Positions 1 to 6,072 of a stretch of 23,058 bases of DNA are shown here, piece after piece (the stretch's first letter is position 1; each line of letters starts with the position of its first letter). The stretch comes from Streptomyces sp. NRRL WC-3605 (GTDB taxonomy: Bacteria > Actinomycetota > Actinomycetes > Streptomycetales > Streptomycetaceae): the NCBI RefSeq assembly GCF_001509795.1, contig NZ_LLZN01000093.1, positions 1 through 23,058 of the forward strand, written 5' to 3'. The position numbers were made by a program, and so were the translations under genes. Under the pieces are notes generated by a model that worked only from the letters and a program-made list of their open reading frames with translations, ran no database searches and was not told the DNA's origin.

Positions 1-20
1 GGTGAGGTGCGGGTTTGTGC

Positions 21-60
21 CTGCGGCGGCCTGTGCCAGTCTGCGGCGGCCTGTGCGGGT
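21..60. repeat. Two tandem 20-bp repeat units
   Basis: Two adjacent 20-base units (21-40 and 41-60) share their first 16 bases, CTGCGGCGGCCTGTGC, and differ only at the end. They lie in a non-coding, very GC-rich stretch at the window edge. I see no gene in 1-278. The open frames here lack family resemblance and look like GC-driven noise. Confidence 0.6.
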
Positions 61-101
61 GGGTGGGGGGCGTGTCGCGCCTGCGGTGGGGGGTTCTGCG
101 G

Positions 102-206
102 GGCCGTGCCGGGGGGTGTCCGTCCTCGGTCCGGCGGATCGGCCGGATTTCGGGGTGGGCGTACGTCGACGCCGGACGCTGCGGGCGGACACCCCCCGGC
201 ACGGCC
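102..206. repeat. Long nested inverted repeat (21-bp perfect outer arms)
   Basis: Bases 102-122 and 186-206 are exact reverse complements over 21 positions. Inside them, 129-136 (GTCCGGCG) and 170-177 (CGCCGGAC) form a second perfect 8-bp pair. The whole 105-base stretch could fold into one very stable nested hairpin as RNA from either strand, or as a cruciform. It lies downstream of crp, beyond that gene's own terminator hairpin. It may be a terminator for an unseen gene to the left, a structured RNA, or a remnant of a repetitive element. The sequence does not decide between these. Confidence 0.75.
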
Positions 207-238
207 ACTCACCGCCGTACGCGGCCCGGGTACGCAGC

Positions 239-269
239 GGGGTCCCGCCTCGGTGGGAGGCGGGACCCC
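239..269 (-). terminator. crp transcription terminator hairpin
   Basis: A perfect 12-bp stem (GGGGTCCCGCCT at 239-250, complement at 258-269) with a 7-base loop begins 10 bases beyond the crp stop codon. There is no clear T-run, which is common for Streptomyces terminators. Confidence 0.8.
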
Positions 270-278
270 GATGTGTCG

Positions 279-953
279 TCAGCGGGAGCGCTTGGCCAGG
301 CGTTCCACGTCGAGGAGGATCACCGCGCGGGCCTCCAGGCGGAGCCAGCCGCGGCCCGCGAAGTCGGCGAGGGCCTTGTTGACCGTCTCGCGGGAGGCGC
401 CGACCAGCTGGGCCAGCTCTTCCTGCGTGAGGTCGTGGACGACGTGGATGCCCTCCTCGGACTGCACGCCGAAGCGGCGGGAGAGGTCGAGCAGGGCGCG
501 GGCGACGCGGCCGGGGACGTCCGAGAAGACGAGGTCGGACATGGCGTCGTTGGTGCGCCGGAGGCGGCGGGCGACGGCGCGCAGGAGCGCCGTGGCCACC
601 TCGGGGCGGGCGTTCAGCCAGGGCTGGAGGTCGCCGTGGCCGAGGCCGAGCAGCTTGACCTCGGTCAGCGCGGTGGCGGTCGCCGTGCGCGGGCCCGGGT
701 CGAACAGGGAGAGCTCGCCGATGAGCTCTCCGGGGCCGACGACGGCGAGCATGTTCTCGCGGCCGTCGGGGGACGTGCGGTGAAGCTTGACCTTGCCCTC
801 GGTGACGACATAGAGCCGGTCGCCCGGGTCGCCCTCGTGGAAGAGGGAGTCGCCCCGTGCGAGCGTCACCTCACTCATGGAGGCGCGCAGTTCCGCGGAC
901 TGCTCGTCGTCGAGAGCCGCGAAGAGCGGATTGCGCCGCAGAACGTCGTCCAC
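279..953 (-). CDS. crp: Crp, cAMP receptor protein-family global regulator
   Basis: A 224-residue Crp/Fnr-family DNA-binding regulator. The N-terminal half is a cyclic-nucleotide-binding beta-roll, seen in the stretch GDSLFHEGDPGDRLYVVTEG and in the phosphate-binding-cassette region GELIGELSLFDPGPRTAT. A long dimerisation helix follows. The C-terminal winged helix carries the recognition helix at LAQLVGASRETVNKAL. It reads as the Streptomyces Crp that controls spore germination, secondary metabolism and carbon flow. I place the start at GTG 953 because AAGGAG lies about 7 bases upstream and the protein then begins VDDVLRR, as in known Crp. The open frame runs upstream to 1070, but that part is leader. 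A Crp-type palindrome lies about 90 bp upstream, which suggests autoregulation. Confidence 0.95.
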   Translation of the reverse strand: MDDVLRRNPLFAALDDEQSAELRASMSEVTLARGDSLFHEGDPGDRLYVVTEGKVKLHRTSPDGRENMLAVVGPGELIGELSLFDPGPRTATATALTEVKLLGLGHGDLQPWLNARPEVATALLRAVARRLRRTNDAMSDLVFSDVPGRVARALLDLSRRFGVQSEEGIHVVHDLTQEELAQLVGASRETVNKALADFAGRGWLRLEARAVILLDVERLAKRSR

Positions 954-979
954 GAGTTCTCTCCTTGTCGACCTGCTCA

Positions 980-1019
980 GGGGGTCGATTCCCCCGCGTG
1001 CCAGGGGACCGTGTTCCCC
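980..1019 (-). promoter_or_regulatory. Two hairpins in the crp leader
   Basis: Two small G/C hairpins lie in the crp 5' leader: GGGGG/CCCCC at 980-984 and 991-995, and GGGG/CCCC at 1004-1007 and 1016-1019. They sit between the Crp-type operator and the ribosome binding site. In the mRNA they could affect stability or translation. No riboswitch family is recognised. Confidence 0.4.
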
Positions 1020-1041
1020 ATTTTGCCGGACGGTCCAAACA

Positions 1042-1055
1042 GTGTGATCTGTCAC
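1042..1055. promoter_or_regulatory. Crp-type operator (GTG-N6-GNCAC)
   Basis: GTGTGATCTGTCAC fits the Streptomyces Crp motif GTG-N6-GNCAC in full. It lies in the 205-bp divergent region between crp (start 953) and nth (start 1159). It could serve autoregulation of crp, control of nth, or both. Confidence 0.65.
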
Positions 1056-1146
1056 AAGGATGCCGCACACATGTCCTGAGGTAAGCGGCAGGGGTCCAAT
1101 TGGGCGCCGATCTTCGCGGTCCAGGGCGGATGTCGGTGCCGGGCTT

Positions 1147-1152
1147 TAGGCT
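1147..1152 (+). promoter_or_regulatory. -10 element of nth, probably leaderless
   Basis: TAGGCT fits the TANNNT pattern and ends 6 bases before the GTG at 1159, so transcription would start at or next to the start codon. No Shine-Dalgarno sequence precedes that codon. A good -35 is not visible. Confidence 0.5.
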
Positions 1153-1158
1153 GGCCGA

Positions 1159-2169
1159 GTGTCCAAATCGCCGGTGAGAGCACAGGCCAAGGGGGCTGGG
1201 CGGGTGGTTGATCGTCGTGATTCCGCTGTGGGCGAACAGGGCCCTGGTGGAGGGAAGAGAACGGCGCAAACGGCGAAAAAGGCGCCGGGTGGAGCCGCCG
1301 CGCGTGGCAGGAAAGCGGCCGTCGCCAAGAAGCCTGCCGTCGTTCCCGAGAAGGGCGCCGTGCCGGTGAAGGGTGCCTCCGGCGCCAAGGTGGCGGGTGC
1401 GTCCCGTACGGCTCTGGTGCGCAGGGCCCGGCGGATCAACCGGGAGCTTGCCGAGGTCTATCCGTACGCCCATCCCGAGCTGGACTTCGAGAACCCCTTC
1501 CAGCTGCTTGTCGCGACTGTCCTGTCCGCTCAGACGACCGATCTGCGCGTCAACCAGACGACGCCGGCGCTTTTCGCCAAGTACCCCGGGCCCGAGGACC
1601 TGGCCGCCGCCAATCCGGAGGAGGTCGAGGAGATCCTGCGTCCGTGCGGGTTCTTCCGGGCCAAGACCCGGTCGGTGATGGGGCTGTCCAAGGCGCTCGT
1701 GGAGGACCACGGCGGGGAGGTTCCCGGGCGGCTGGAGGAGCTGGTCAAGCTGCCCGGTGTGGGGCGCAAGACTGCTTTCGTGGTGCTGGGGAATGCGTTC
1801 GGGCGGCCCGGGATCACGGTCGACACCCATTTCCAGCGGCTGGTGCGGCGCTGGCAGTGGACCGAGCAGACCGATCCGGACAAGATCGAGGCCGAGGTCG
1901 GGTCGCTGTTTCCCAAGGGGGAGTGGACGGATCTGTCGCACCATGTGATCTGGCACGGTCGTCGCATTTGTCATGCTCGTAAGCCCGCGTGTGGTGCCTG
2001 TCCCATCGCTCCGCTGTGTCCGGCGTACGGGGAGGGCGAGACCGATCCGGAGAAGGCGCAGAAGCTGCTGAAGTACGAGAAGGGCGGCTTCCCGGGGCAG
2101 CGGCTGAAGCCGCCTCAGGCCTATCTGGACGCGGGCGGCAAGCCGGCCCCGCCGCTGGGGGCCGCGTGA
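1159..2169 (+). CDS. nth: Endonuclease III (DNA glycosylase/AP lyase)
   Basis: Base-excision repair glycosylase that removes oxidised pyrimidines and nicks the abasic site. The protein has 336 residues. The helix-hairpin-helix motif LPGVGRKTA includes the catalytic lysine K204, and the catalytic aspartate is D222 in VDTHF. The iron-sulfur loop C271-x6-C278-x2-C281-x5-C287 is complete. The catalytic core starts near residue 85. Before it lies a long basic Ala/Lys/Gly-rich extension, much longer than in E. coli Nth (211 residues) and probably disordered. I keep the GTG at 1159 because a -10 element sits where a leaderless transcript would need it. A later start would shorten only the tail. The gene diverges from crp, as in other actinobacteria. 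Confidence 0.95.
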   Translation: MSKSPVRAQAKGAGRVVDRRDSAVGEQGPGGGKRTAQTAKKAPGGAAARGRKAAVAKKPAVVPEKGAVPVKGASGAKVAGASRTALVRRARRINRELAEVYPYAHPELDFENPFQLLVATVLSAQTTDLRVNQTTPALFAKYPGPEDLAAANPEEVEEILRPCGFFRAKTRSVMGLSKALVEDHGGEVPGRLEELVKLPGVGRKTAFVVLGNAFGRPGITVDTHFQRLVRRWQWTEQTDPDKIEAEVGSLFPKGEWTDLSHHVIWHGRRICHARKPACGACPIAPLCPAYGEGETDPEKAQKLLKYEKGGFPGQRLKPPQAYLDAGGKPAPPLGAA

Positions 2170-2227
2170 GCGCGGAACGATCCGGGAGGCGTCCCGCGTT
2201 GAGGCAGGCAGGACGAGGGGGGTGGCG

Positions 2228-2923
2228 ATGGCGCGGGTGAGCGGTACGCAGGGCGGCCCGGTGGTGCTGAGCAAGGACGGGCTGCCGGGCTGGCTGGAGC
2301 CGGTGGCGCGGGTCGTCGACACCGTCGAGCCGTTGCAGCTGAGCCGCTTCCTGCCGCCGAAGGACGGGGCCGGGCGCCAGTCGGCCGTGCTGATCCTCTT
2401 CGGGGAGGGTGAGCGCGGGCCCGAGTTGCTGCTCATGGAACGGGCCAGTTCCCTGCGGTCGCATGCCGGGCAGCCGTCGTTCCCGGGGGGTGCGCTCGAT
2501 CCTGAGGACGGCGATCCGGGGACCGACGGGCCGCTGCGGGCCGCCTTGCGTGAGGCGGAGGAGGAGACCGGTCTCGATCCGAGCGGTGTGCAGCTCTTCG
2601 GGGTGCTGCCGCGGCTGTACATCCCGGTCAGCGGGTTCGTCGTCACCCCGGTGCTGGGCTGGTGGCGTGAGCCGAGTCCGGTCGGCGTCGTCGATCCGAA
2701 CGAGACCGCCCGCGTCTTCACCGTCCCCGTGGCGGATCTCACGAATCCGGACAACCGTGCCACCACGGTCCACCCCAGCGGCCACCGAGGTCCGGCATTT
2801 CTGGTCGAATCGGCCCTCGTGTGGGGCTTCACGGCCGGCGTCATCGACCGGCTGCTCCATTTCTCCGGCTGGGAGCGGCCCTGGGACCGGGGGAAGCAGG
2901 TCCCGCTCGACTGGCGGTCATGA
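2228..2923 (+). CDS. Nudix hydrolase, CoA-pyrophosphatase (NudL) type
   Basis: A 231-residue Nudix protein. The UPF0035 signature of CoA pyrophosphatases is visible: LLLMERASSLRSHAGQPSFP followed by GG, with H79. The Nudix catalytic helix follows (R108-E-A-E-E-E-T-G-L), giving the Mg-binding glutamates. Members hydrolyse coenzyme A or related derivatives to phosphopantetheine and 3',5'-ADP; substrate here is inferred from the signature. ATG 2228 has a GAGGGGGG ribosome binding site 6 bases upstream, whereas the in-frame GTG at 2222 abuts that site. The gene follows nth by about 60 bp and is likely co-transcribed. The M. tuberculosis order nth - Nudix - marP is similar. Confidence 0.9.
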   Translation: MARVSGTQGGPVVLSKDGLPGWLEPVARVVDTVEPLQLSRFLPPKDGAGRQSAVLILFGEGERGPELLLMERASSLRSHAGQPSFPGGALDPEDGDPGTDGPLRAALREAEEETGLDPSGVQLFGVLPRLYIPVSGFVVTPVLGWWREPSPVGVVDPNETARVFTVPVADLTNPDNRATTVHPSGHRGPAFLVESALVWGFTAGVIDRLLHFSGWERPWDRGKQVPLDWRS

Positions 2924-3027
2924 CAGGGTGTCTGCGGTGCTGTGCCGTCCCGGGCCCCTCGTGTCCGCGATGCCTCGGGTCCACGGCCGACCTGTGAGCG
3001 AAGAATGATGAGGCGAGGCTAGAACCG

Positions 3028-4227
3028 GTGAACGTGCTGGACATCCTGTTGCTGGTCGCCGCCGTCTGGTTCGCGATCGTCGGCTACCGCCAGGGCTTCG
3101 TCGTCGGCATCCTGTCGGTGATCGGTTTCCTCGGGGGCGGTCTGGTGGCCGTCTACCTCCTTCCGGTCATCTGGGACGCCCTCACCGACAACGCCGAGGT
3201 GAGCACCACCGCGGCGGTCGTCGCCGTCATCGTCGTGATCGTCTGCGCCTCCATCGGGCAGGCGCTGACCACTCATCTCGGCAACAAGCTGCGCCGCTAC
3301 ATCACCTGGTCCCCGGCCCGCGCGCTGGACGCGACCGGCGGTGCCCTCGTCAACGTCGTGGCGATGCTCCTCGTGGCCTGGCTGATCGGTTCGGCCCTCG
3401 CCGGGACGACGCTGCCGACGCTCGGCAAGGAGGTCCGCGGTTCCAAGGTGCTGCTCGGTGTGTCGCGGGCGCTGCCCGACCAGGCCGACACCTGGTTCGC
3501 GGACTTCTCGTCGGTCCTCGCGCAGACCGGTTTCCCGCAGGTCTTCAGCCCGTTCTCGAACGAGCCCATCACCGAGGTCCAACCGCCCGACCCCGCGCTC
3601 GCGAAGAGCCCGGTGGCCACCCGCGCCCAGCGCTCCATCGTCAAGGTCGTGGGGACGGCGACGAGTTGCGGCAAGGTCCTGGAGGGCACCGGCTTCGTCT
3701 TCTCCGAGCGCCGCGTCATGACCAACGCGCACGTCGTCGGCGGCGTCGACGAACCCACCGTCCAGATAGGCGGTGAGGGGCGGCGCTACGACGCGACGGT
3801 CGTCCTGTACGACTGGAAGCGCGACATCGCCGTCCTGGACGTGCCCGATCTCGAGGCGCCCGCCCTGCGGTTCACGGCCGACGACGCCGAGAGCGGCGAC
3901 GGCGCGATCATCGCGGGCTTCCCGGAGAACGGCGCGTACGACGTGCGGGCCGCGCGGGTGCGCGGCCGGCTGCCGGCGAACGGGCCGGACATCTACCACC
4001 GGGGCACCGTCAGCCGGGACGTCTACTCCCTGTACACGACCGTGCGTCAGGGCAACTCCGGCGGCCCGCTCCTCACCCCCAAGGGCAAGGTGTACGGCGT
4101 GGTGTTCGCCAAGTCCCTCGACGACTCGGACACCGGCTACGCGCTGACCGCGGACGAGATCCGGGAGGACATCGTCAAGGGTCGTACCGCCAAGCAGCAG
4201 GTGGACAGCGACAGCTGCGCGTTGTGA
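3028..4227 (+). CDS. MarP-like membrane serine protease (CvpA + trypsin domains)
   Basis: A 399-residue periplasmic-type serine protease anchored by an N-terminal CvpA-like domain. Several hydrophobic helices lie in residues 1-130, followed by a linker and a chymotrypsin-fold domain from about residue 195. The triad reads as H235 (TNAHVVGG), D266 (RDIAVLDV) and S344 (RQGNSGGPL). As I remember it, M. tuberculosis MarP (Rv3671c) has H235/D264/S343 and a C214-C395 disulfide. The cysteines here are C214 and C397, so the redox-sensitive bridge also seems conserved. MarP is needed for acid and oxidative stress resistance in mycobacteria; the role in Streptomyces is inferred. The GTG start at 3028 follows a GAGGCGAGG stretch. 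The gene lies about 100 bp after the Nudix gene. Confidence 0.92.
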   Translation: MNVLDILLLVAAVWFAIVGYRQGFVVGILSVIGFLGGGLVAVYLLPVIWDALTDNAEVSTTAAVVAVIVVIVCASIGQALTTHLGNKLRRYITWSPARALDATGGALVNVVAMLLVAWLIGSALAGTTLPTLGKEVRGSKVLLGVSRALPDQADTWFADFSSVLAQTGFPQVFSPFSNEPITEVQPPDPALAKSPVATRAQRSIVKVVGTATSCGKVLEGTGFVFSERRVMTNAHVVGGVDEPTVQIGGEGRRYDATVVLYDWKRDIAVLDVPDLEAPALRFTADDAESGDGAIIAGFPENGAYDVRAARVRGRLPANGPDIYHRGTVSRDVYSLYTTVRQGNSGGPLLTPKGKVYGVVFAKSLDDSDTGYALTADEIREDIVKGRTAKQQVDSDSCAL

Positions 4228-4254
4228 GTCCGGTGTGGTGAGTGTGTCCGCCCG

Positions 4255-4437
4255 TCAGCCGCGTGGGTGACGCAGGCGTACCGAGACCCAGCGGGCCCGG
4301 CGGCGGAGGATGCGCGGAATCCCCACCCGGGGGTCCGCGACCGGCATCTGCGGGGCGCTGCCTCGCTGGTGGGAGCTCAGCCCGCCGGCCGAGCGCCGAT
4401 TGCGTGCCGCGTCACTGTAGTCGTGCGTCCAGCCCAT
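4255..4437 (-). CDS. Small basic orphan protein (60 aa), function unknown
   Basis: A short reading frame begins MGWTHDYSDAARNRR and ends RARWVSVRLRHPRG. It is rich in arginine with no obvious membrane segment or known domain. Third positions are mostly G/C (about 85-90% by my count), as in neighbouring genes. It fills a gap of about 340 bp that would otherwise be empty, and I think small proteins with this start exist across Streptomyces, though I cannot check. A gene here would also fit my locus count between SCO3568 and SCO3566. The ribosome binding site is weak (GGGG just upstream). It converges with the protease gene. Its upstream region has ordered repeats and an SOS-box-like operator. 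Confidence 0.55.
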   Translation of the reverse strand: MGWTHDYSDAARNRRSAGGLSSHQRGSAPQMPVADPRVGIPRILRRRARWVSVRLRHPRG

Positions 4438-4487
4438 ACCCCGACGTCTGCCCCCACCCCAAGGTCGATAACCGCGCCGGGAGACCC

Positions 4488-4515
4488 CAATTGGCCTATG
4501 CGCGAGGCAATTGGC
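4488..4515. repeat. Direct repeat CAATTGGC, period 20
   Basis: CAATTGGC occurs at 4488-4495 and again at 4508-4515. The 20-bp spacing is about two helical turns. Both copies lie upstream of the 60-residue minus-strand gene, next to the GTTC/GAAC half-sites, so they may be binding sites for a regulator. Confidence 0.45.
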
Positions 4516-4535
4516 TGTTCGAAGAACAGGTGTTC
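4515..4535. promoter_or_regulatory. SOS-box-like operator, GTTC/GAAC half-sites
   Basis: CTGTTC-GAA-GAACAG (4515-4529) is a perfect inverted repeat. It overlaps GAAC-AGGT-GTTC (4524-4535), which has the core GAAC-N4-GTTC of actinobacterial LexA boxes but lacks the outer C and G. It lies 78-98 bp upstream of the small minus-strand gene. Confidence 0.45.
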
Positions 4536-4565
4536 AGTTCCGGATAGCGGGGCGGGCCGGCCCGG

Positions 4566-5501
4566 TCACCGGTCGGGCTCGGGGTCCTTCAGCCAGTTGA
4601 TGAGTTCGGTGGAGAAGGCGACCGGGTCCTCCTCGTGCGGGAAGTGCCCCAGACCGTCGAACAGCCGCCAGCGGTACGGCGCTTCGACGTACTCGCCCGA
4701 CCCGGCCGCGCTGCGCGTGCGCATCACCGGGTCGAGGGAGCCGTGCAGATGCAGCGTCGGCACGCGCACCGGCCGCTTCATCCGGCGGTTGAACTGGATG
4801 CCGTCGGGCCGGGCCAGCGAGCGCACCATCCAGCGGTACGGCTCGATCGAGCAGTGCGCCGTCGACGGGATGCAGATCGCCCGGCGGTACGTCTCCACCG
4901 CCTCGTCGTCCGGCAGGCGCGGGCCGGACCAGTCCCGGATCAGCCGGCCGACCAGCGCCCCGTCGTCGGCTGTCAGCTGCCGCTCGGGGATCCAGGGCCG
5001 CTGGAAACCCCAGATGTAGGAGCCCGCACTGGTCTGCTTCACGTCCGAGAGCATCGCCGACCGCCAGCGCCGGGGGTGCGGCATGGACGCGACCGCGAGC
5101 CGGCGGACCAGCTTGGGTCGCATCACGGCCGCAGTCCAGGCCAGATACCCGCCCAGGTCGTGCCCGACGAGCGCCGCGTCCGGCTCGCCGAGCGAGCGGA
5201 CCACGCCGGTGATGTCGAGGGCGAGGTTGGCCGGGTCGTAGCCGCGCGGCGTCCGGTCGCTGCCGCCCACACCGCGCAGGTCCATCGCCACGGCACGGAA
5301 TCCCGCGTCGGCGAGCGCGACGAGCTGGTGCCGCCACGCCCACCAGAACTGCGGAAAGCCGTGCAGCAGCATGACCAGGGGGCCGTCGCCCATCTCGGCG
5401 ATGTGGAAGCGCGCGCCGTTCGCCGCGACGTCCCGGTGAGTCCAGGGGCCGTCGGGCCGTACGACCGAGCCGGGTTGTGCCGAAGGGGCGGGATCCGTCA
5501 T
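4566..5501 (-). CDS. Alpha/beta hydrolase, epoxide-hydrolase-like
   Basis: A 311-residue soluble alpha/beta-hydrolase. The oxyanion motif is H47-G-F-P. The nucleophile elbow GHDLGG carries aspartate D115 rather than serine, as in epoxide hydrolases and haloalkane dehalogenases. Further catalytic candidates are D257 (GSLDPVM) and H286 (GLGHFPHEE). The cap domain occupies roughly residues 140-240. The aspartate nucleophile and the HGFP motif favour an epoxide hydrolase like mycobacterial EphE, which lies next to marP in M. tuberculosis. The substrate cannot be read. The ATG at 5501 overlaps the stop of the holin-like gene in an ATGA arrangement, so the two are translationally coupled. Confidence 0.9.
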   Translation of the reverse strand: MTDPAPSAQPGSVVRPDGPWTHRDVAANGARFHIAEMGDGPLVMLLHGFPQFWWAWRHQLVALADAGFRAVAMDLRGVGGSDRTPRGYDPANLALDITGVVRSLGEPDAALVGHDLGGYLAWTAAVMRPKLVRRLAVASMPHPRRWRSAMLSDVKQTSAGSYIWGFQRPWIPERQLTADDGALVGRLIRDWSGPRLPDDEAVETYRRAICIPSTAHCSIEPYRWMVRSLARPDGIQFNRRMKRPVRVPTLHLHGSLDPVMRTRSAAGSGEYVEAPYRWRLFDGLGHFPHEEDPVAFSTELINWLKDPEPDR

Positions 5502-5995
5502 GACGACGAGCGTGCCACAGCCTCGATGGCGGCGGGTGCCCGGTCCTCCAGCTCGGCAACGGGAACCGGCCGCGGGTGCGGCTTGGCGTTCTGCAGGACG
5601 CCCGCCGTCTCCTTCATCGACGACGCGACCTTCTGCGGGCTCTTGCTCTTCTTGGCCTTCTTCGCGAAGACGACGCCGATCAGCGCGAGGACCGCCGCGA
5701 CGAGGACGTTGGCGGCGAAGGACAGCAGGAAACAGAGCGCGAGGTTCCAGTCGCTCCAGGTCCTGATGCCGTACGCCAGGGCGAAGTTCAGCATCGGCAG
5801 CGAGAACACCAGCACCGCGCCGGCCATCGAGAACGCCCCGCCGCTCGTCGCGCCGCGCTTGACGTCCTGCTTGAGCTGCGCCTTCGCCAGGGCGATCTCG
5901 TCATGCACCAGCGCCGACAATTCGGTCGTCGCCGAGGCGAACAGCTGGCCGATGCTGCGTTCGGCGCCGACCGGGCTGCCGTCGGGTGCGCTCAT
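5498..5995 (-). CDS. Holin-X/DUF1469-like membrane protein
   Basis: A 165-residue protein of the family usually annotated as 'phage holin family protein' in actinobacteria. An amphipathic N-terminal helix (about residues 14-50, typical of this family) precedes two membrane segments: about 54-76 (AGAVLVFSLPMLNFALAYGI) and about 83-110 (LALCFLLSFAANVLVAAVLA). A basic Lys-rich patch and a Pro/Ala-rich cytoplasmic tail follow. Despite the family name nothing here suggests a prophage. These are housekeeping membrane proteins of unknown function. The ATG at 5995 has GAGGGAG 6 bases upstream, better than the GTG at 6016. It is the first gene of a two-gene unit with the alpha/beta hydrolase. Confidence 0.85.
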   Translation of the reverse strand: MSAPDGSPVGAERSIGQLFASATTELSALVHDEIALAKAQLKQDVKRGATSGGAFSMAGAVLVFSLPMLNFALAYGIRTWSDWNLALCFLLSFAANVLVAAVLALIGVVFAKKAKKSKSPQKVASSMKETAGVLQNAKPHPRPVPVAELEDRAPAAIEAVARSSS

Positions 5996-6014
5996 CGCGG
6001 TCTCCCTCGTAGTC

Positions 6015-6054
6015 ACGGTTCCGTCTTCCGCCTGACCGAGTACGGTTCCGTCTT
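6015..6054. repeat. 13-bp direct repeat in promoter of holin-like gene
   Basis: ACGGTTCCGTCTT occurs at 6015-6027 and 6042-6054, 27 bp apart. This is the 77-bp gap between nhaA and the holin-like gene, where that operon's promoter should be. On the minus strand each copy contains GGAAC. I could not pair it with a convincing -10 for an ECF sigma factor. Confidence 0.55.
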
Positions 6055-6072
6055 TTGTACCGTCCCGTCAGA

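Noticed and set aside
871..2844. 657-codon open frame on the minus strand across nth and the Nudix gene
   Set aside because: It is a shadow of two recognisable plus-strand genes. Its Pro/Arg/Gly-rich, low-complexity translation has no domain.
5498..5995. Prophage signal from the holin-like gene
   Set aside because: This family is a housekeeping membrane protein in actinobacteria, coupled to a hydrolase in a conserved block; no other phage gene is near.
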